64,000 bases of DNA from positions 124,001-188,000 of the forward strand of contig NZ_JACHIJ010000006.1 in NCBI RefSeq assembly GCF_014203115.1. The letters run 5' to 3'. The stretch's first letter is position 1. Every line of letters begins with the position of its first letter. Shown here in pieces: positions 44,449-53,447 of the stretch. A program made the translations under genes and the position numbers. The notes under the pieces are model-generated. The model was not told where the DNA came from and did no database searches. It worked only from the letters and a program-made list of their open reading frames with translations. This DNA comes from Afipia massiliensis (GTDB lineage Bacteria > Pseudomonadota > Alphaproteobacteria > Rhizobiales > Xanthobacteraceae).

Positions 44449-45747
44449 ATGACAGCCTCATCCCGCGACCGTCTCGAACAAGCCCTCACCAAAATCGCCG
44501 ATCCCGCAGGCGAAGGTGCGCGGGCCTGCCTCACCGTCTACGCCGACGAGGCCCGCAAGGCGGCCGATGCCGCCGACGCACGGATCAAATCCGGCAGCGC
44601 GCGCGGGCCGCTCGACGGCGCGGTCGTGACCGTCAAGGATCTGTTCGACGTCAAGGGCGAAGTCACCCGCGCAGGATCGCGCGTTCTCGCGGCGCGCGGC
44701 AAGCCTGCGGAGGCGGACGCCGTGATCGTTCAGCGCCTGCGCGAGGCGGGCGCGGTGATTGTCGCGAAAACCAACATGACCGAGTTCGCCTATTCGGGCC
44801 TCGGCGCGAATCCTCACTTTGGAACGCCGGGCAATCCCGCCGACCGCAAGCGCGTCCCGGGCGGGTCGTCCTCAGGCGCGGCGGTGGCCGCGGCTGACGG
44901 CATCGGCGAAATCGCCATCGGCACCGATACCGGCGGCTCGACGCGCATTCCGGCAGCGTTCTGCGGCATCACCGGCTTCAAGCCCACGGTGAAGCGCGTG
45001 CCGCGCGCGGGCGCATTCCCGCTGTCGTTCACGCTGGATTCCATCGGGCCGATCGCGCGCAGCGTCGCCGACTGCGCCAATGCCGATGCCGTGCTGGCGG
45101 GCGAGACGCCGTCGCCGCTGACGCCGCCCGCGCTCAGGGATGTGCGCGCCGGTCTCGTGCAGGGCTATCCGATCGAGGGGCTCGATGACATCGTCGGCAA
45201 GGCCTATCCGCTGGCGCTGGCGAAACTCGCCTCAAGCTGGAAGTCGGGCAAGGACGTGACGCTGAAGGCGCTGGACATCATGCACACCGCCAACGAACGC
45301 GGCGGCGTCGCTCCGCCGGAGGCTTATGCGGTCCATCGTACGTTGCTCGCGGAAGCCGGCGAGGGCGTCGATCCGAACGTGCGGATGCGCCTCTTGCGCT
45401 CGGAGAAGGTCGCCGCCGCCGACTACATCCTCGCCCTGCGCGACCGCGAGCGCGGCATCGCGGAAATGGACGCGGTGTTCGATCAGTTCGATGTGCTGGT
45501 GATGCCGACGGTTCAGATCGTAGCGCCCACCATGGAGGAGATTTCCACGCCGGAGAGCTTCAACAAGCGCAACGTTCAGGCGCTGATGAACACCGTGATC
45601 TGGAATTTCTTCGACACCTGCGCGATCTCGCTGCCGATCAGGCTCGGCAATGCACTGCCCTGTGGCCTGATGTTGGTCGGGCGTCATGGCGACGACCGCA
45701 AGCTGCTCGCCATTGCCGCTGCGGTCGAGAAACAGCTCGGGGCATGA
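44449..45747 (+). CDS. Amidase signature family enzyme
   Basis: 432-residue hydrolase with the amidase Ser-cisSer-Lys triad: Lys in VTVKDLFDV, Ser in PGGSSSGAAVAAADG and Ser in GTDTGGSTRIPAAFCG. Similar in length to GatA-like and other AS enzymes but without gatC or gatB nearby, so a catabolic amidase acting on an unknown amide is likely. ATG at 44449 follows GCCTCC; no strong ribosome site. Confidence 0.88.
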   Translation: MTASSRDRLEQALTKIADPAGEGARACLTVYADEARKAADAADARIKSGSARGPLDGAVVTVKDLFDVKGEVTRAGSRVLAARGKPAEADAVIVQRLREAGAVIVAKTNMTEFAYSGLGANPHFGTPGNPADRKRVPGGSSSGAAVAAADGIGEIAIGTDTGGSTRIPAAFCGITGFKPTVKRVPRAGAFPLSFTLDSIGPIARSVADCANADAVLAGETPSPLTPPALRDVRAGLVQGYPIEGLDDIVGKAYPLALAKLASSWKSGKDVTLKALDIMHTANERGGVAPPEAYAVHRTLLAEAGEGVDPNVRMRLLRSEKVAAADYILALRDRERGIAEMDAVFDQFDVLVMPTVQIVAPTMEEISTPESFNKRNVQALMNTVIWNFFDTCAISLPIRLGNALPCGLMLVGRHGDDRKLLAIAAAVEKQLGA

Positions 45748-45783
45748 TGCGATGAGTGGCGCGGGGGGCGTCACATATTCTGT

Positions 45784-45887
45784 GTCGTCCCCGCGAAAGC
45801 GGGGACCCAAAACCACCAAAGGTTATGTTTTTCGCAGCAGGAGTCGCTTGTTCCAGGGAGTATGGGTCCCGCTTTCGCGGGGACGAC
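45784..45887. repeat. Palindromic intergenic repeat, GTCGTCCCCGCG type
   Basis: GTCGTCCCCGCGAAAGCGGGACCC-type left arm (with GCGGGGACCC) and a GGGTCCCGCTTTCGCGGGGACGAC right arm, nearly perfect complements around about 55 nt. Same group as 4327-4454 and 35644-35768; the inner ACTCCCTGG-like segment is shared. Located between convergent amidase and FAH genes. Confidence 0.8.
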
Positions 45888-45913
45888 GTGATGAGGATGA
45901 AGTACGGGTAGCT

Positions 45914-46603
45914 TCAGCCGATCGCGACCTTCAGCGTGCCGATGCCGTCGATGCCGCATTCGATCTTGTCGCCGGGCGCAAGTGCAGCGACGCCGGCGGG
46001 AGTGCCGGTCAGGATGATGTCGCCCGCGCCGAGCGAGACCTGCAGCGAAAGCTTGCCGATGATCTCGGCGACGTTCCAGATCATCTCGGAGAGGTCACCC
46101 TTCTGCTTCTCGGTGCCATTGACCGAAAGCCAGATCTTGCCCTTCACGGGATGGCCGATCTCAGCGGCGGGACGCAGCGCGCCGCACGGCGCGGAGGAGT
46201 CGAACGACTTGCCGATCTCCCAGGGCTGCTCCTTCTTGCGCGATGCCATCTGCAGATCGCGGCGGGTGAGGTCGATGCCGACGCCGTAACCGTAGACATG
46301 ATCGAGCGCCTTGGCCGGATCGATGTTGGCGCCGCCGCTCTTCAGCGCGACGACCAGTTCGACCTCGTGCTGGAAATCCTTGGTCAGCGACGGATAGGGG
46401 ATCGTTGCGCCGTCGCCGGTCACCATATCGGCGTGCTTGGCGAAGAAGAACGGCGGCTGGCGCTCGTCATTGCCCATCTCGCGGATGTGTTCGAGATAGT
46501 TGCGGCCCACGCACCAGATGCGGCGCACCGGAAAGGCTTTCGATTCGCCGGCGACGGAAATGGACGGCTGCGTGAGGGCAGGAATAACGAAGCTGGCGCT
46601 CAT
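45914..46603 (-). CDS. Fumarylacetoacetate hydrolase (FAH) family protein
   Basis: 229-residue single-domain FAH protein. VGRNYLEHIREMGN opens the core, HEVELVVAL carries the two metal-binding glutamates, and GVGIDLTRRD the aspartate. ILTGTPAGVAALAPGD is the conserved C-terminal part. Single-domain members act as acylpyruvate hydrolases, oxaloacetate decarboxylases or hydratases in aromatic breakdown; which one cannot be told here. Confidence 0.9.
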   Translation of the reverse strand: MSASFVIPALTQPSISVAGESKAFPVRRIWCVGRNYLEHIREMGNDERQPPFFFAKHADMVTGDGATIPYPSLTKDFQHEVELVVALKSGGANIDPAKALDHVYGYGVGIDLTRRDLQMASRKKEQPWEIGKSFDSSAPCGALRPAAEIGHPVKGKIWLSVNGTEKQKGDLSEMIWNVAEIIGKLSLQVSLGAGDIILTGTPAGVAALAPGDKIECGIDGIGTLKVAIG

Positions 46604-46653
46604 GGGAATTCCGGTGTCTGGGAGGGAAAACGGAAAAGGCGGGAGAGACGATC

Positions 46654-48456
46654 TTACGCGCTGGCGGCGACCGGAGCCAGCGGGTTGGCATCACGATGCT
46701 GCAGCCGGAAGAACGAGGCGTAGCGCCCGCCGCGCCGCAGCAAGTCGTCATGACGGCCGGTCTCGACGATCACGCCGTTCTCGACCACCAGAATCTGGTC
46801 GGCATGCATGATGGTGTGCAGGCGATGCGCGATGACGATGGTGGTGCGGTTCTGGCACAGATGCTCGATGGCTTCCTGCACCTGCTTCTCGGATTCGGAA
46901 TCCAGCGCCGCTGTGGCTTCATCAAGCAGGATGATCGGTGCATCCTTCACCAGCGCGCGGGCAATGGCGATGCGTTGTCGCTGGCCGCCGGAGAGTTGCG
47001 TGCCGTGTTCGCCGACCGGCGTGTCGTAGCCGAGCGGGAAGCTCATGATGAAATCATGAGCGCAGGCAGCCTTCGCTGCGTTGACGATCTCATCGTGCGA
47101 CGCGCCGGGGCGGCCGAAGGCGATATTCTCGCGAATGGTGTCGCGGAACAAATAGACGTCCTGCCCGACATACGCCGTTTGCTGGCGCAGCGAGCGCCGG
47201 GATACATCGGAGATGATCTGCCCGTCGATGACGATCGCGCCGAACTTGGCCTCGTAAAGCCGCAGCAGCAGCGCCAGTACGGTGGACTTGCCGCCGCCGG
47301 AAGGGCCGACGAGCGCCGTAACCTTGCCGGGCTCGGCCACGAAACTCATGCGATTGAGCACGGTCTCGTTGTTCCGATAGGCGAAGGTCACATCGCGGAA
47401 CTCGACCTTGGCCTCGGTCAGCTTCAGCGCGGGCTTGTCGCTGTCGTCCGGTTCGGTCGCGGGGCTGTCGACAATTTCGAGCAGCTTGCGGGCGCCGATC
47501 AGGTGGCTGTTGAGTTCGATGTTGAGGCGCGCGAGGCGTTTGGCCGGTTCATAGGCCAGCAGGAACGCGGTGATGAAGGAGAAGAATTGTCCCGGCGTGG
47601 CACCGGTTGCGATCACGCGATAGCCGCCATACATCAGGCAGCCGGCGATAGCGAAGCCGCCGAGCGTTTCCATCAGCGGGCTGGAGCGGCTTTGCACCCG
47701 CGCCATCTTGTTGGCGTTGGCCTCGACCACGCCGATGCTCTTGTCGATCCGGGCCTGCATGGTGTCTTCGAGCGTGAAGGCCTTGACGGTGCGGATGCCT
47801 TGCAGGGATTCCTGCATGGTCTCGAGAATGTCGGCGTTGCCGGTGAACTGGTCATGGGCGAGATGCTTGATCCGGCGCACCAGCTTGCGGATGACGAACA
47901 GCGCCGGCGGCGCGACCAGTAGGCCGAACAACGACATCCACGGGTCCTGAATCACCATCACGGCGGCAAGACCGACCAGCGAGAGGAAATCGCGGCCGAC
48001 CGCGCTGATCAGGAGGCTCAACACCTGCGTCACGGCCTGAGCACCGGCTGTGAGGCGCGCGAGGAATTCAGACGAATGGCGCTCGGAAAAGAAGCCGACA
48101 TTCTCGCGCATCAGCTTGGCGAACAGCCTGCGCTGGTTGCTGGCCAGAATGGCGTTGCTGATCTTCGACAGGATCACCGTATGACCGTAGGTCGCTGCCC
48201 CCTTGAGCGTGAACAGAACGATGATCACCAGCGACAGCAGGACGATGCCGTGGACGCTGCGGTCGACATAGGTCTGGTTGATGACTTCGCCGAGCAGCCA
48301 CGCCGCCGCCGCAGTGGTTCCCGCCGATACTGCCATCAGCGTGAACGCGACCGCATAGCGCCGCCAATGCTGGAGGCCCTGTTCGGTGATCAGGCGGCGA
48401 ATAAGGGCAGCCGCCCCATATGGGTCGTCGGTGATTTTTCGTGGAAACTCGGTCAT
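46654..48456 (-). CDS. msbA: MsbA-like ABC exporter (fused membrane and ATPase domains)
   Basis: 600 residues: a six-helix transmembrane domain (about 35-320) and an ATPase domain with Walker A GPSGGGKST at 384-392, the signature LSGGQRQR and Walker B IILLDEATAALDSES. Closest in layout to lipid A flippase MsbA and related polysaccharide exporters. Location just before galE and the heptose genes supports an LPS role, but substrate is not proven. Confidence 0.85.
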   Translation of the reverse strand: MTEFPRKITDDPYGAAALIRRLITEQGLQHWRRYAVAFTLMAVSAGTTAAAAWLLGEVINQTYVDRSVHGIVLLSLVIIVLFTLKGAATYGHTVILSKISNAILASNQRRLFAKLMRENVGFFSERHSSEFLARLTAGAQAVTQVLSLLISAVGRDFLSLVGLAAVMVIQDPWMSLFGLLVAPPALFVIRKLVRRIKHLAHDQFTGNADILETMQESLQGIRTVKAFTLEDTMQARIDKSIGVVEANANKMARVQSRSSPLMETLGGFAIAGCLMYGGYRVIATGATPGQFFSFITAFLLAYEPAKRLARLNIELNSHLIGARKLLEIVDSPATEPDDSDKPALKLTEAKVEFRDVTFAYRNNETVLNRMSFVAEPGKVTALVGPSGGGKSTVLALLLRLYEAKFGAIVIDGQIISDVSRRSLRQQTAYVGQDVYLFRDTIRENIAFGRPGASHDEIVNAAKAACAHDFIMSFPLGYDTPVGEHGTQLSGGQRQRIAIARALVKDAPIILLDEATAALDSESEKQVQEAIEHLCQNRTTIVIAHRLHTIMHADQILVVENGVIVETGRHDDLLRRGGRYASFFRLQHRDANPLAPVAASA

Positions 48457-48575
48457 CCGCGTTCCATTAACGGTCGGCGCAACCGGCGCCCCGTCAGGGT
48501 TTATGCGATGTCCGTCTCTTGCCCGCTATGGACCGGATTTTCAAGCGAAATCAGGGCTTTTTAGTCAATTCTACA

Positions 48576-49598
48576 CTACGCTGAGACTGCCTGCCGGCCG
48601 TCCCGCTGACGTTCGACAAGCAGCTTTTCCTCCCATGCCAGCGCATGGCGGGCGATGGTGTCGAGGTTGTCGTATTGCGGTGTCCAGTCCAGCGTTGCTC
48701 GGATGCGTGCGGTGTCGGCGATCATGGTCATGATGTCGCCGGGGCGGCGCTCGGCATACTGGACGGCGAAATTGCGGCCCGAGGCGCGGCGCACGGCTTC
48801 GATGGTTTCGAGCACGGAATAGCCACGGCCATAACCGCAGTTCAGGGTCGCGGACGGGCCGCCGCCTTCAAGATACGCAAGTGCCGCGCAATGGGCCTGC
48901 GCCAGATCGCTGACATGGATGAAATCGCGAACGCAACTTCCATCGACGGTCGGATAGTCGGTCCCGAACACGTCGATTTTGGCGCGCTGGCCGGTCGCTG
49001 CTTCAACGGCAATCTTCAGAAGATGCGTTGCGCCGACAGTCGCGAGGCCGATGCGGGCCTGCGGATCGGCGCCGGCGACGTTGAAGTAACGCAGCACCAC
49101 GTAATGCATGCCGTGCGCGGAGGCGACATCGTGCAGCATGATTTCGGTCATCAGCTTCGATGAGCCGTATGGCGACATCGGGCGCGTCGGCGCCTCTTCG
49201 GCAACAGGTGTCCGGTCGGGATTGCCGTAGACGGCCGCGGTCGACGAAAAAATGAAGCGGCTGATGTTGCACTTGACCGCCGCGTTCAACAGGTTGCGCG
49301 TGGTCATCGTATTGTTGCGGTAATAGCCGAGCGGATCGCGCATCGAATCCGGCACGACCACCGAGCCCGCGAAATGGACGATCGAATCGACATTGTGCGC
49401 GGCGATCACGCCTTCGACGAGATTTTCGTCCGAGACATCGCCGATGAACAGCGGCACGCCTTCCGGCAGGAACTGCGAGAAGCCGGTCGAGAGATTGTCA
49501 ACGACCACGACGCTTTCGCCGGCATCAACCAGCGCGCGAACCGTATGACTGCCGATGTAACCTGCACCCCCGGTGACCAGTACTGTCATGGCGTTCAA
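48576..49598 (-). CDS. galE: UDP-glucose 4-epimerase
   Basis: 340-residue extended SDR, interconverting UDP-glucose and UDP-galactose. It has GGAGYIGSH at the N-terminus, STAAVYGNPDRTPVAEE and YGSSKLMTE (Tyr/Lys pair), and the GalE-type segment GSCVRDFIHVSDLAQAH. Divergent from waaC, with the twin hairpin B between. Supplies galactose for LPS core or O-chain, or works in sugar use. Confidence 0.93.
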   Translation of the reverse strand: MNAMTVLVTGGAGYIGSHTVRALVDAGESVVVVDNLSTGFSQFLPEGVPLFIGDVSDENLVEGVIAAHNVDSIVHFAGSVVVPDSMRDPLGYYRNNTMTTRNLLNAAVKCNISRFIFSSTAAVYGNPDRTPVAEEAPTRPMSPYGSSKLMTEIMLHDVASAHGMHYVVLRYFNVAGADPQARIGLATVGATHLLKIAVEAATGQRAKIDVFGTDYPTVDGSCVRDFIHVSDLAQAHCAALAYLEGGGPSATLNCGYGRGYSVLETIEAVRRASGRNFAVQYAERRPGDIMTMIADTARIRATLDWTPQYDNLDTIARHALAWEEKLLVERQRDGRQAVSA

Positions 49599-49771
49599 AC
49601 CCGTATTGTTTCCGCGCTCTGTCAGTCGCGCTTGCGCGGCGGAATGTGGAGCGAACTTGTTGCCGGAAGCTTGCAGAGAAACGATGGAAATGGGGTATAA
49701 GATCGGACTCTCGAGCCAAAAGGCTTCGCTTTTCCCGGCCGAAACGGCTTTATGGTTTCCAAAACGTAACG

Positions 49772-49837
49772 CTAGTGTCCCGTATCCGACGTTCGCTTCA
49801 CTTTGCAGCGCGTTCTGGGCATACGAAGGGACACTAG
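49772..49837 (+). repeat. CTAG-bounded hairpin B1 (decayed copy at locus B)
   Basis: 66 nt, CTAG at both ends. The 10-bp lower stem CTAGTGTCCC is perfect and the unpaired trinucleotide on the 3' arm is GAA instead of AAA. The upper stem pairs only in its first four bases (GTAT). The top half has mismatches (GACGTTCGC against GCGTTCTGGGC). The loop still has CTTTGCAGCGCG. A degenerate member. Confidence 0.7.
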
Positions 49838-49849
49838 CAAAATATAACT

Positions 49850-49925
49850 CTAGTGATCCTTTGGTTCTGACATTCGTAAAGTGCCTGCGAAGGAAATAAT
49901 ACGAATGTCAGAACCGGATCACTAA
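49850..49925 (-). repeat. CTAG-bounded hairpin B2 (mirror copy at locus B)
   Basis: 76 nt. Lower stem TAGTGATCC perfect, TTT bulge on the 5' arm, upper stem GGTTCTGACATTCGTA perfect. Only the outermost pair is lost because the right end is CTAA. Relative to A2 at least five stem pairs differ with compensation on both arms. It ends 27 nt before the waaC start. Confidence 0.85.
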
Positions 49926-49952
49926 TTTACGAGTCCGGGGCCGATCACGCCG

Positions 49953-50903
49953 ATGCATGGTATTATGTTCATCAAGACGTCATCGCTCGGCGATGTCGTG
50001 CATCACATGCCGGCGGTGACCGATGCGCGCCGGCGCTGGCCCGATGCGCGGATGACGTGGGTGGTTGAAGAAGGATTCGCGCCACTGGCGCGGCTTCATC
50101 CAGCCATCAGTGAGGTGATTCCGGTTTCGACGCGGCGGTGGCGTTCCCAACTGCTGAGCAGGGCGACCTGGAACGAAGTATCGGCCTTCAAGGCCAGGCT
50201 GAGGTCGATCAAGGCCGAAAAGGTGATCGACACGCAGGGCCTGATCCGGTCGGCATTGATCGCGCGGACTGCTACGGGTGAGCGGCACGGCTACAACGCG
50301 TCGAGCATTCGGGAGCCGATGGCGTCGTGGTTCTATGACGTCAAGCATGCGGTCGCGCGCGATCAGCATGCGGTGACGCGCAACCGGCTGCTGACCGGAT
50401 TGAGTCTTGGCTATTCGCCGGACGCGACAATCGACTACGGACTGGTCAAACCGCCAAAAGATGCCAGCGCTCCTTATGCCGTGTTGCTGCATGGAACGTC
50501 GCGCGCCGCCAAGGAGTGGCGCGAGGTCGACTGGATCGGCACCGGCAAATGGCTGTGCGGGCAAGGCCTCGATGTGGTGCTGCCATGGGGGAATGAGCGC
50601 GAGCGCTTGCGCTGCGAACGTCTCGCGGCCGCGATTCCCGGAAGCCGCATTCTCGACCGCCAGCCCCTCGATGCGACGGCGAAGGTGATTGCCAATGCAG
50701 CGCTGGTGGTTGGCGTCGATACCGGATTGCTGCATCTGGCGGCGGCGTTCAGTGTGCCGCTGATCGCGGTGTTTCTGGCGACCGATCCCGGTCTGACCGG
50801 CCCCGTCGGCAACGGTTCGATCACTGTGGTCGGCGGGAAGGATATTTATCCGTCGTTCGAGCGGGTGATCGAGGCGGCCGAGAAACTGCCGCTCAAGCGC
50901 TGA
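49953..50903 (+). CDS. waaC: Lipopolysaccharide heptosyltransferase I
   Basis: 316-residue GT9 enzyme that adds the first L-glycero-D-manno-heptose to the Kdo of the inner core, at the cytoplasmic face. The N-terminus (MFIKTSSLGDVVHHMPAVTD) is the WaaC pattern. Other segments are WVVEEGFAPLARLHP and VVGVDTGLLHLAAAF near the ADP-heptose site. ATG at 49953 has a GGGG site 12 nt upstream; ATG at 49965 is an alternative. Its end overlaps the convergent gmhB end by 11 bp. Confidence 0.92.
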   Translation: MHGIMFIKTSSLGDVVHHMPAVTDARRRWPDARMTWVVEEGFAPLARLHPAISEVIPVSTRRWRSQLLSRATWNEVSAFKARLRSIKAEKVIDTQGLIRSALIARTATGERHGYNASSIREPMASWFYDVKHAVARDQHAVTRNRLLTGLSLGYSPDATIDYGLVKPPKDASAPYAVLLHGTSRAAKEWREVDWIGTGKWLCGQGLDVVLPWGNERERLRCERLAAAIPGSRILDRQPLDATAKVIANAALVVGVDTGLLHLAAAFSVPLIAVFLATDPGLTGPVGNGSITVVGGKDIYPSFERVIEAAEKLPLKR

Positions 50904-51423
50904 TGCGCTTGGCCAATATCTTCTCGACAAAGCCCGCAATGTCCGTTCCAGAGAACATGTAGCCCTCGATGCCGGCTGCAAGGCCTGCATCGAGATCGCG
51001 TTGCTTGTCTCCGATGACGAAACTGCGTTCCTTGTCGACCGGCCAGTGCTTCATGAGATCGAGGATCATGCCCGACTGCGGTTTGCGCCAGTGGCACTCG
51101 CGCGTATAGGCCGGGACCGTACCGTCGGGATGATGCGGACAATAGCGAAAGTCATCGATCCGCGCGCCGTCGCGCGCCAGTTCGTCACGCATCCAGTTGT
51201 GCAATGTGCGAACGTCGTCCTCGGAGAAAAATCCGCGCGCGACACCGGACTGGTTGGTGAAGACGAAAACGTAATAGCCGGCGCCGTTCAACTGTTTGAT
51301 CGCGTCCGCCACGCCCGGCATCCAGCGAAGCCGCTCGCGGGTGCCGACATAGGCATCGTCGAGATTGATGACGCCGTCGCGGTCGAGGAACGCCGCCGGC
51401 TTTCGCGTCAGGCCGCTTGTCAT
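50893..51423 (-). CDS. gmhB: D-glycero-beta-D-manno-heptose-1,7-bisphosphate 7-phosphatase
   Basis: 176-residue HAD phosphatase. LDRDGVIN holds the nucleophile and acid Asp, FTNQSGVARGFF motif 2, and the zinc loop CPHHPDG...CHWRKPQSGM has GmhB-type Cys/His ligands. The third motif is VIGDKQRDLDAG. Second step of ADP-heptose synthesis. The start overlaps the gmhA stop by 4 bp. Confidence 0.93.
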   Translation of the reverse strand: MTSGLTRKPAAFLDRDGVINLDDAYVGTRERLRWMPGVADAIKQLNGAGYYVFVFTNQSGVARGFFSEDDVRTLHNWMRDELARDGARIDDFRYCPHHPDGTVPAYTRECHWRKPQSGMILDLMKHWPVDKERSFVIGDKQRDLDAGLAAGIEGYMFSGTDIAGFVEKILAKRISA

Positions 51424-52013
51424 GCGGTCTTCGGGGCGCCGATCAGCGCCTGTTCGACGTCGTCGCAGATCGCATGCATCGCCATCATGTGAATCTGCTG
51501 AACCACAGGCGTATCATCGGTGGGCGCGACGAACAGATGATCGCACGCCGCGCGCATGGTTTCGCCTTTCGTGCCGGTGAAGCCGACGGTCGTGACGCCA
51601 ATGTCGCGCGCTGTTTTAAGTGCTGCAAGGATGTTCGGCGAACGACCGGATGTTGTCAGTGCAAACAACACGTCACCGCGACGGGCGAGGCCCTGCACCT
51701 GTCGCGCGAAGATTTGCTCGAAGCCGTAGTCGTTGGCGATGGCGGTCAGCGCAGAGGTGTCGGTGGTGAGGGCGATCGCGGCCCAGCCGGGACGTTCCTG
51801 TTTGTAGCGCCCGACGATTTCGGCGGCGATGTGCTGGGCATCCGCAGCGCTGCCTCCATTGCCGATCAGGAGCAGCTTGTTGCCAGCTCTCAACGCGTCT
51901 GCCACGGCCCGCGCAATCGCGTGCGTCGTTGCGAGCAGCTCAGTGCTCTGCACGGCCTTGTTCAGCCCGGCGAGCGAGCTCTGAAAATGCGCGACGATCC
52001 GATCCTGGCTCAC
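51420..52013 (-). CDS. gmhA: Sedoheptulose-7-phosphate isomerase
   Basis: 197-residue SIS-domain enzyme converting sedoheptulose 7-phosphate to D-glycero-D-manno-heptose 7-phosphate. LLIGNGGSAADAQHIAAEIVG, ALTTDTSALTAIANDYGFE and LTTSGRSPNILAALK are the family segments. First step of ADP-heptose synthesis, coupled to gmhB and downstream of waaF on the same strand. Confidence 0.95.
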   Translation of the reverse strand: MSQDRIVAHFQSSLAGLNKAVQSTELLATTHAIARAVADALRAGNKLLLIGNGGSAADAQHIAAEIVGRYKQERPGWAAIALTTDTSALTAIANDYGFEQIFARQVQGLARRGDVLFALTTSGRSPNILAALKTARDIGVTTVGFTGTKGETMRAACDHLFVAPTDDTPVVQQIHMMAMHAICDDVEQALIGAPKTA

Positions 52014-52105
52014 ATGTCACCGCGTTTGTTCAGGTTGCAGTTCAGTGGTGGTCACGAGTGGTAGTCATGGTGCGATACGGGCGCAAGTGCGGCCACGGTT
52101 TGAGA

Positions 52106-53182
52106 TTAACGCGCAACGCCTGCGCCAGCCGTCGCCATCACGCCTTGCGCGATCTCAACGACCTCCGATGCCGGGATATCGCGCATGCAGTGGTGATCGT
52201 TCTGGGTGCAGACCGGACGATGACAGGGCTGGCAGGGCAGGTCGGTCGCCCGCTTGATGGTGGCGGCGAGGCCGTTCAGCGGCGCCCAGTGATAGGGACT
52301 GGTCGGGCCGAAGATTCCGATCGCCGGTGTGCCGATGGCAGCGGCGATATGCATCAGGCCGGAGTCGTTGGAAATGACGGTTTTCGCAGCCGCCATCGCC
52401 ATGATGCCGTTGCGCAGATCAGTCCCGGTCAGATCGCGGACACGTGGCCCCGCGAAATTGACGATCTCCGTGGCGATGGCTTTTTCACCGGGGCCGCCGA
52501 CCACCCAGACGTCGAGGCCCTGCTCGGCGAACATGCGGGCCGCCTCCGCATAATAGGTCCACCGCTTGGAGGCGCCGACCGACCCCGGGGCCAGCGCGAC
52601 GGCGGCGCTTTGGCCCAGATTGTTGGCCTGACGCCAGGCCGCGACTTCCGCAGGCGGCACCACGAGTTGTGGAACTGGCCATTGCTTTGGCAGTGGCGCA
52701 TCGGCGGGGAGGGCGAGGGCGGCGTTCTTGTCGATAAAGCGGGGCATCTTGCGCTCGCCCCAGCGCCAGTCATTGATCAGCCCGAAACGGACCTCGCCGA
52801 CGAAGCCGGTCCGCTGCGGAATGCCAGCAAGGGTCGGGGCGATGGCCGCCTTCCATGTCCGCGGCATCACCAGGGCCGTGCCATAGCCCGCTTCGCGGAA
52901 CTGGCTGGCCAGCATCCACTGCTTTTTCAGGGCGAGCTTCCCGCGCGGCAGGTCCCAGACGATGCCTTGGCGGACGCCGGGCATGTAATCCACCAGCGGG
53001 GCGCACAGGCTGGTCACCAGAAGATCGACCGGCCGATTGGGCCAGCGCTCCTTGAGCACCCGCACCACGGTGTGACCACGGACGAAATCGCCGATCCACA
53101 TGTACGGAATCACCAGAACCGGGCTGGTTTCCGATGGGTCGGGCGAAACCTTCAACTCGCTTAGAAATGAGTTTTTATTCAT
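52106..53182 (-). CDS. waaF: ADP-heptose:LPS heptosyltransferase II
   Basis: 358-residue GT9 enzyme. VLVIPYMWIGDFVRGHTVVR begins the fold, VALAPGSVGASKRW and VISNDSGLMHIAAAIGTP mark the donor site, and GPTSPYHWAPL plus the cysteine-rich CQPCHRPVCTQNDHHCM end it, as in WaaF. It adds the second heptose. Heads the waaF-gmhA-gmhB unit and is divergent from hldD across twin hairpin C. The ATG at 53182 has only a weak ribosome site. Confidence 0.92.
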   Translation of the reverse strand: MNKNSFLSELKVSPDPSETSPVLVIPYMWIGDFVRGHTVVRVLKERWPNRPVDLLVTSLCAPLVDYMPGVRQGIVWDLPRGKLALKKQWMLASQFREAGYGTALVMPRTWKAAIAPTLAGIPQRTGFVGEVRFGLINDWRWGERKMPRFIDKNAALALPADAPLPKQWPVPQLVVPPAEVAAWRQANNLGQSAAVALAPGSVGASKRWTYYAEAARMFAEQGLDVWVVGGPGEKAIATEIVNFAGPRVRDLTGTDLRNGIMAMAAAKTVISNDSGLMHIAAAIGTPAIGIFGPTSPYHWAPLNGLAATIKRATDLPCQPCHRPVCTQNDHHCMRDIPASEVVEIAQGVMATAGAGVAR

Positions 53183-53360
53183 TTATTGAAGAGCTTTGCA
53201 GCCGTTTTCCGTGGCTCGGGAGAATTGTGCACGATCAGCCGGTTACCGCGTCACTTGCGCGGCGTCCAGATGCGTTTTTTTGCTCTGTCGGGGTAGACGC
53301 AGCCCTTCACCACACCAATGGAGGTGAGTTGCTTGCCGGGCAGGAGTGAGGCAAAGGTGA

Positions 53361-53435
53361 CTAGTGTGGTGGTTCGCAAGTCCGCCGTTTCTGCGGCTCG
53401 TGCATTTGCGGACTTGCGAACCAAAACCACACTAG
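53361..53435 (+). repeat. CTAG-bounded hairpin C1 (first of twin at locus C)
   Basis: 75 nt, CTAG at both ends. Lower stem CTAGTGTGGT, upper stem GGTTCGCAAGTCCGC, both perfect, with an unpaired AAA on the 3' arm exactly as in A1. About ten base pairs differ from A1, all compensated on the opposite arm. The loop has TTTCTGCGGC. The linker to C2 is AATCATGAGTTT (12 nt). Confidence 0.87.
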
Positions 53436-53447
53436 AATCATGAGTTT

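Larger units (their letters stand above)
49599..49952. other. Divergent intergenic region galE-waaC
   Basis: 354 nt. Promoters for galE (minus) and waaC (plus) should be here. The right half holds twin hairpin B (49772-49925). A short T/G-rich tract lies at 49720-49760. No coding frame with a ribosome site. Confidence 0.5.

Noticed and set aside
43763-44461. Open frame of 232 codons (minus) and overlapping frames on the plus strand in the stem-loop-rich region
   Set aside because: Arg/Pro/Gly-rich translation, no ribosome site, no family pattern, and the frames cross eight perfect hairpins; non-coding structure explains the stretch better.
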